A DNA stretch of 19,603 bases from Gemmatimonadota bacterium. Lineage in GTDB: Bacteria; Gemmatimonadota; Gemmatimonadetes; Longimicrobiales; Gaopeijiaceae. The first letter of the stretch is position 1; each line of letters starts with the position of its first letter. The translations under genes were made by a program, and so were the position numbers. Under the pieces are notes generated by a model. The model made no database searches. It worked only from the letters and a program-made list of their open reading frames with translations, and was not told the DNA's origin. This document shows positions 15,306 to 19,603 of this stretch, in pieces. The stretch is from assembly GCA_002731735.1 (NCBI GenBank), contig PCCM01000091.1, positions 2,325 through 21,927 on the forward strand, in the 5' to 3' direction.

Positions 15306-15335
15306 ATGATAGATAGGGTCCAAACCCAATTGCAA
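15306..15335 (-). promoter_or_regulatory. ftcD promoter, probably giving a leaderless mRNA
   Basis: On the minus strand TTGCAA (15335-15330) and TATCAT (15311-15306) are separated by 18 bases, a good match to -35 and -10 boxes. The -10 box ends 5 bases before the ftcD ATG, so the transcript would start at or next to the start codon. No Shine-Dalgarno sequence is present, in agreement. Confidence 0.55.
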
Positions 15336-15359
15336 CGCTCCCGGCGGCCGCCGGGAGCG
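15336..15359 (-). terminator. Perfect 24-base palindrome, probable terminator of the lipoprotein gene
   Basis: CGCTCCCGGC and GCCGGGAGCG flank a GGCC loop, giving a perfect 10-base-pair GC-rich stem. It lies 36 bases after the stop of the lipoprotein gene. On the minus strand it is followed by TTGCAATTGGGTTT, a poor but T-containing tail. The same bases touch the -35 box of ftcD, so an operator role is also possible. Confidence 0.6.
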
Positions 15360-15395
15360 GAGTGCCCCTGTGAAGGTGGTCTGAAAGGGGGGCGG

Positions 15396-16517
15396 TCAGC
15401 GCACGCCCAGTTGCGGATTCCCTGGCTGAATTTGGTAAGCCCAATCGAAGATCATGAGCTCGTCCCCGAATTGGTCCATCCCAAGCAGTGTCACTCGTAC
15501 CGCGCCGTAGTGTACTAGCCCGCTCTCCACCACCCGCCACACGTACGTGAACTCGGGCTCGACCAAGATGTCTGCGGGGCCGTACCCAGACAACGGCGCA
15601 GTCGTCCAATCCACGCACTGCGCGTCGGCTGCCACACCACATTTTAGCTCAGTCGTAAAAGCACCAACCGGGTTTACTTCGGCCGAAGGCCCGGGGACGA
15701 GCCACCACCCCGATACGTCCGTCTCGAGGCGAAAGTGCCTCGTGGGAGACACGCCATCCACGATCGGATCGTCCTGGTCGGATTCCCTGAAACGGAAACC
15801 GGACAAGGTCGGCTGGTCCATGAAGGAGTAGACCAATTCTCCAGTGAAGTCGGGTCGAGGTGTGCCCTCCCTACTGAAACTGGTTCCGCTCTCATGGCCA
15901 TAGACATCGACGGACGACACCGCATAGGTGGAGGTCACGCCGTTCTCGGCCAGAGCATCCAGAAAAGCAGGCGAGTCCGAATCCCCTAGAAGGATCTGGG
16001 TCGCACCTCCATCGGACAGGAGGTAGATCCGATATGCAGAAAACTCATCGTCCAAACGGGCGTCGTCATTCCAACGCATGTAATTGGTGGCGTCCAGAGC
16101 GATCACCTCCAAGTCCGTAGGCACAGGTGGCGGAGTGAAGGATGGCACGGACACCCGGACGGTCCGCTCGGACTCGGTCTCGACACCCGTATCAGGATCC
16201 ACGGCCGACACGAAATAGTCGTAACTCACGTTGGACGAGATGTTCGTGTCGGTATACTCACAGAGTCCCGAGGAGCAACTCGTCACCTCGGCGATGAAGA
16301 AGAAGGACTCAACTCCGACCCGCTTGCTGAAGACCCGGAACGCCTCACCGTTCCACCCCGAGGCGAGTTCCCAGTACACGGTCACTGCCCGATTGTAATA
16401 GGTGGCGTCCACCCCAATGGGCGGGGCAGAACCACCGGACGGGTCGAAGATCACGTCGTCGTCGCTGCAGGCCCCCAGGAGCAGCGTCCCCGTCAGCATA
16501 AGCACTCTTTCCCTCAT
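15396..16517 (-). CDS. Lipoprotein with fibronectin type III-like domains
   Basis: A 373-residue protein with a lipoprotein signal: basic Arg residues, a hydrophobic stretch, and the lipobox LLGAC with Cys17, followed by an acidic SDDD (Asp at +3 or so), which does not settle inner- or outer-membrane sorting. Two fibronectin type III-like units follow at about 33-125 (VTVYWELASGWNGEAFRVF, then YDYFVSAVDP) and 131-219 (PPPVPTDLEVIALDATNYMRW, split as PPPVPTDLEVIAL and DATNYMRW, then YAVSSVDVYGHES). The last 150 residues are beta-rich and unfamiliar. The ATG at 16517 is preceded by AGGAAGGGAA. Two cysteines at 81 and 86 may pair. The likely role is surface or periplasmic binding; no enzyme motif is seen. 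LolA in this genome could transport it. Confidence 0.78.
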   Translation of the reverse strand: MRERVLMLTGTLLLGACSDDDVIFDPSGGSAPPIGVDATYYNRAVTVYWELASGWNGEAFRVFSKRVGVESFFFIAEVTSCSSGLCEYTDTNISSNVSYDYFVSAVDPDTGVETESERTVRVSVPSFTPPPVPTDLEVIALDATNYMRWNDDARLDDEFSAYRIYLLSDGGATQILLGDSDSPAFLDALAENGVTSTYAVSSVDVYGHESGTSFSREGTPRPDFTGELVYSFMDQPTLSGFRFRESDQDDPIVDGVSPTRHFRLETDVSGWWLVPGPSAEVNPVGAFTTELKCGVAADAQCVDWTTAPLSGYGPADILVEPEFTYVWRVVESGLVHYGAVRVTLLGMDQFGDELMIFDWAYQIQPGNPQLGVR

Positions 16518-16666
16518 AGTTCCCTTCCTATTGGCGTTGAGTGGGACCCGCCGTTGGGACCCAGCGGAGGTCCTCGATGACCTTGCACTCCCCACCCAAT
16601 GCACAAGCGATACCAAACCTGGAACCCGCATGAAACATAGGCTTTCAGCGGGGGGTCCGGATAAAC

Positions 16667-16684
16667 TGTCCTCCACAGAGGACA
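16667..16684 (-). terminator. Possible terminator downstream of lptD
   Basis: TGTCCTC at 16667-16673 and GAGGACA at 16678-16684 form a 7-base-pair stem with a 4-base loop, about 50 bases after the lptD stop. On the minus strand GTTTAT follows, a weak U-rich tail. The remainder of the 218-base gap before the lipoprotein gene shows no gene; a GGGACCC motif occurs twice near 16542-16561. Confidence 0.45.
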
Positions 16685-16735
16685 ATTTCTCTCCTGTCGG
16701 AGACAGAAGAACAGGGGCGTCGCGCCTGGCGGACT

Positions 16736-19603
16736 CTAGAAGGGACTCTCGAGGTCGGTGCTACGTTGGTCGTAATCGAACTTCAGGTCCCGGTTGTCGC
16801 GCAGGGACACCGAGAAGCGGAAGGCCCAGTTTCCGGTCGCGGTCTGCGTGTAGTCGAAGTTCGCCTGCCACCGGTGCAGGTCTCTCGTCAATCGAACCGA
16901 ATGGTCCGCGAATTTCCGCGCGGTGATGTCGTACGAAGTGCGCCAGACGAGATCCCAATTTTCCGCCGGTTTGAGACGGATACCCATCTGAAGTAGCTGG
17001 CTCGCCGGTACCAACGATTCGCGAATCCGGCGAAGGGAGTACGAGAAGTTGGTGTTCCACGCCCCGGTGCTCCGCCCGGCCTGCCGGGGGCCAGTATCCT
17101 CCGGTCCTGTGCCGGGCACGATCGAGGACTCGTTCGTCACGCCTTGATTGCCAACGTTGTCGAGACGCGGATCGAGGCCATCAGGATCATCCAACCCGGC
17201 CGCCGAGTCCGCCGCAAGCCCCGCGGCCCCGGCTCCCCCGTCCCCACCGCCGCCCAAAAAGCGGGTGATCGTCTGGATGATACCGGAGCTGGAACTGAGC
17301 GCGAAGGAAAGATTGAGTTGTGAAAGTATCGGATCGAAGGCCCGGCGTGGCACTCCGTCCCAAATCTCGGTACCGAAGAGGTCGTGTTCCATGGAGAGTT
17401 GAAGCCCGCGGAATAAGTCCGAACTGATCTGGCTCCTCAGGCGGGTCGTTGTGAATCCCGCCAGCGACTCACTCGTCTGGCTCGCTCGTTCGAAATCGTA
17501 AGTGATCACGCTCGTGTTGAGCGCCACCAAGTTGATTACCCTCGAGGCCGGGAGCCTCCTCGGACCGCCCTCATCCCGTCGGTCATCGGCCGCAAGCTCG
17601 ATCGGCGCGTCTTGAAGGTTGAAGAGAGAATCCGCCCTCGCGTCCAAAACCGAGTCCGGTGCAAAGAGGTCCTCTTCCAGATCCAGTCCGATCTCCTCAG
17701 CACCACCTGATTCGTCCCCTTCGACCGCTGGACGCTTCGCCTCGAAGGTCTGATTGAGACCGACGGTAACGAGGTTCCTGGCGAACGCGTTCGCCGGTCC
17801 GAAGACGGTCTCCTGGAGGCCCGTCGCCGTGATTGCTGGTGCGTAAGCGTAGGAGATCGACGGGGTTAGTTTATGCCGGATCGCCTCGAACCCGGCGAAA
17901 CCGCCATAATATCCGTAAATGTCGCTCTTCAAGCGGGCACCGAACGAAAGACGCTTTGGTCCAGCCACGAAATTAGGAGCCTCCGGAATCTCGTCTGAAC
18001 GTACGGCGGACCCTGAAACCAGCAAACTCGGAGTAAGTGTGGTGGTCCCGATCAGGCGCTGCTGGTAGTTGAGGCTCGTGCTCCAGGTGATGTCGGTCCT
18101 AGCTAGATCGACAGCCCCCGTGGGTAGCGGACCGAGTGTGTCGCCCGGAAACGCGATGGGGGCCGGAACGCTGAGGTCGGCCATCTGAGTGAAGGTCAAC
18201 GCTTGCGACCACGACAACCCAGCCAGGTTCAGACCGCTACCTACACTCCCCGATGAGCGAACCTGGTCACCCCGGCCCCGAACGTACGACAGGGGGTCCT
18301 GAGGGGCCCGATCGACGATGTTCCTCTGGTACCTCGCGCTTCCCGACCACGTCAGGTTGTTGTAGAACCGGGCGCGGCCACTCGGGGCCGGGAACAACGT
18401 GATCGTCTGCAGAGACAGGTTTGCGGAGGGAAGTGTCATCTCCACACGGTCGTCGCTCAAGAACTGACGGCGGTCAGCGCTGACCGACAGGTTCCCCCAA
18501 TCGAATCGGCGGTTCAGGCCACCCTCCGAGTTTATGGACTGCGTCACCTCCCTCGGATCGAACGAATTTTGGGTCACGAACCTGGAGCTGGACGCATATC
18601 GCGCTGAGACTCGCACGTCCATGCGTTCATTGACTCTCCAGTTGTGTCGGGTATTAAATGAGAGTTGACGGCCGCCATCGACCTCCCAGAAACGTCTCAC
18701 GTTCGTGGATCCGTTGAGGAATTTCTGCGTCACCCGATAGCGGAAAGCTCCGGTGAGCGCCATAAAGTTGTCGCTCCACCAGTCCCCGGCGAGGGTGGCA
18801 TCGGTGTACTCGTTGATGGCCCAGAAGAATCCTACGTTGGATATCCGCCGTGAATATCCCTTGGACTGACGCACGATGTCATTGATGCCGAAGCGCGGAG
18901 TGAGAATGCCGCTGTGCCTGCCCGACTCTGAACTCTGAAGAATAAAGGGCAGCCAAAAGACCGGCACGTCGTCAAAATTGAGCGTCACATTTCGCGCTAC
19001 GAACCAACTACCGCCGATGGCCTTGAACTCTCGAGAAGCAAAGTGGTAGTGGGGCTCGGTCTCCTCACACGACGTGAAGTTGATGTCATGGCCGAAGACC
19101 GTATCAGGGAGGATCGCTGGAAGATCACCATCCATGATCCAGGTAGCGCCCTGAGACATGGTCGTGTGTGCGTCGAAGGCGGTCCCACGGTTGGCTCGAT
19201 TGTCGTAGATGATGCTCGCGCTCTCCACGGGCGCCTCACCAGGTCGCTCCGTCAACGTCTGGCCAGCCGTCCAGATGAGCGAATCGGCAAGGTTGATCGT
19301 GTCCACCGCCGTGACGGTCATCCCGTCTTGGCTCGCCCGGGCGGGCGTACCTTCGACGCCGATCAAGGTCATGCGCTGAGTTTGCGCATCGTATTGCCCT
19401 CCCCCACCGGAGTATTGGGACACCGAATAGCCGGGTAGCGCCAACAGGACGGCCATGAACGAGTCGGCTGCTTGCGGCTGGGGCGTTGGCAACACGCGGC
19501 GCGGTTGGCCTACGGTGTCGATCACGAAGAGTGTGGAGTCCACGCCCGGCGGTCTGGAGAGGCTGTTCAGCCGCTCGAGCACCCGAATTCGAGCAGAATC
19601 GAC
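16736..19603 (-). CDS. lptD: LptD-type LPS-assembly outer-membrane protein, N-terminus missing
   Basis: LptD forms the outer-membrane barrel through which LPS reaches the surface. The reading frame continues past the right edge, leaving 955 visible residues; the signal peptide and start are missing. The visible N-terminal part is OstA/LptA-like (MTLIGVEGTPARA, then DSLIWTAGQTL). The conserved TSCEETEPHYHF motif holds Cys near visible residue 179. Then NVTLNFDDVPVFWLPF and SGILTPRFG mark the start of the barrel, which runs through many alternating strands to the C-terminal Phe (LESPF). Two long hydrophilic stretches interrupt the barrel (17543-17737 and 17060-17257). The homology is to the large LptD of non-proteobacterial diderms. 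LptE is not visible. TAG ends the gene 218 bases before the lipoprotein gene. Confidence 0.87.
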   Translation of the reverse strand, partial: VDSARIRVLERLNSLSRPPGVDSTLFVIDTVGQPRRVLPTPQPQAADSFMAVLLALPGYSVSQYSGGGGQYDAQTQRMTLIGVEGTPARASQDGMTVTAVDTINLADSLIWTAGQTLTERPGEAPVESASIIYDNRANRGTAFDAHTTMSQGATWIMDGDLPAILPDTVFGHDINFTSCEETEPHYHFASREFKAIGGSWFVARNVTLNFDDVPVFWLPFILQSSESGRHSGILTPRFGINDIVRQSKGYSRRISNVGFFWAINEYTDATLAGDWWSDNFMALTGAFRYRVTQKFLNGSTNVRRFWEVDGGRQLSFNTRHNWRVNERMDVRVSARYASSSRFVTQNSFDPREVTQSINSEGGLNRRFDWGNLSVSADRRQFLSDDRVEMTLPSANLSLQTITLFPAPSGRARFYNNLTWSGSARYQRNIVDRAPQDPLSYVRGRGDQVRSSGSVGSGLNLAGLSWSQALTFTQMADLSVPAPIAFPGDTLGPLPTGAVDLARTDITWSTSLNYQQRLIGTTTLTPSLLVSGSAVRSDEIPEAPNFVAGPKRLSFGARLKSDIYGYYGGFAGFEAIRHKLTPSISYAYAPAITATGLQETVFGPANAFARNLVTVGLNQTFEAKRPAVEGDESGGAEEIGLDLEEDLFAPDSVLDARADSLFNLQDAPIELAADDRRDEGGPRRLPASRVINLVALNTSVITYDFERASQTSESLAGFTTTRLRSQISSDLFRGLQLSMEHDLFGTEIWDGVPRRAFDPILSQLNLSFALSSSSGIIQTITRFLGGGGDGGAGAAGLAADSAAGLDDPDGLDPRLDNVGNQGVTNESSIVPGTGPEDTGPRQAGRSTGAWNTNFSYSLRRIRESLVPASQLLQMGIRLKPAENWDLVWRTSYDITARKFADHSVRLTRDLHRWQANFDYTQTATGNWAFRFSVSLRDNRDLKFDYDQRSTDLESPF

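Noticed and set aside
15301..15642. Upstream extension of ftcD
   Set aside because: It runs through the promoter, the palindrome and the end of the lipoprotein gene; the family start motif begins right after ATG 15300.
1..19603. CRISPR arrays, tRNA or rRNA genes, insertion sequences, integrase or phage genes
   Set aside because: None seen. The gaps are too short or lack the expected patterns, and all large open frames are explained by housekeeping or envelope genes.

Overview
The window is high-GC bacterial DNA packed with housekeeping and envelope genes. It encodes a LolA-type carrier, an LptD-type LPS-assembly barrel, a membrane-anchored parvulin chaperone, a lipoprotein with a lipobox and an outer-membrane-barrel-like protein. 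Together these indicate a diderm bacterium with lipopolysaccharide. The LptD style and the gene mix suggest Gemmatimonadota or a related lineage. That placement is inference; there is no rRNA or other firm phylogenetic marker here.

Layout. Positions 1-10246 are one long minus-strand run, read from right to left: a short TPR protein, aroQ, efp, accB, accC, comB, ftsK, lolA, rimO, hemL and an outer-membrane-barrel-like gene cut by the window edge. Many junctions are stop/start overlaps or gaps of a few bases (TPR/aroQ, efp/accB, accC/comB, comB/ftsK, lolA/rimO, rimO/hemL), so most of this is probably one operon or a set of coupled sub-operons. A divergent promoter region (10247-10446) separates it from the only plus-strand gene, a PpiD/SurA-like chaperone (10447-12279). 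A convergent intergenic region with repeats (12280-12411) follows. Then come more minus-strand genes: tatA, a small DUF4321-like membrane protein, a polyprenyl diphosphate synthase, glutamate formimidoyltransferase, a fibronectin-type-III lipoprotein, and a large LptD homologue that runs off the right edge.

How the genes relate. AccB/AccC start fatty-acid synthesis. LolA, LptD, the PpiD-like chaperone, TatA and the polyprenyl synthase serve envelope transport, folding and lipid-carrier supply. FtsK couples division to chromosome segregation. EF-P and RimO act on the translation machinery. AroQ and HemL belong to shikimate and haem synthesis. ComB is a phosphosulfolactate phosphatase homologue without visible pathway partners.

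No mobile element, CRISPR array, phage gene, tRNA or rRNA was seen, and there is no gene-free stretch longer than 300 bases. The largest gaps are 16518-16735, 10247-10446 and 14185-14352. I found no convincing new system. The most interesting points are a near-identical 25-base repeat placed just upstream of efp and accC, a probable leaderless promoter for ftcD beside a perfect palindrome, alternative hairpins between the convergent genes, and the unexplained comB in a lipid/division operon.
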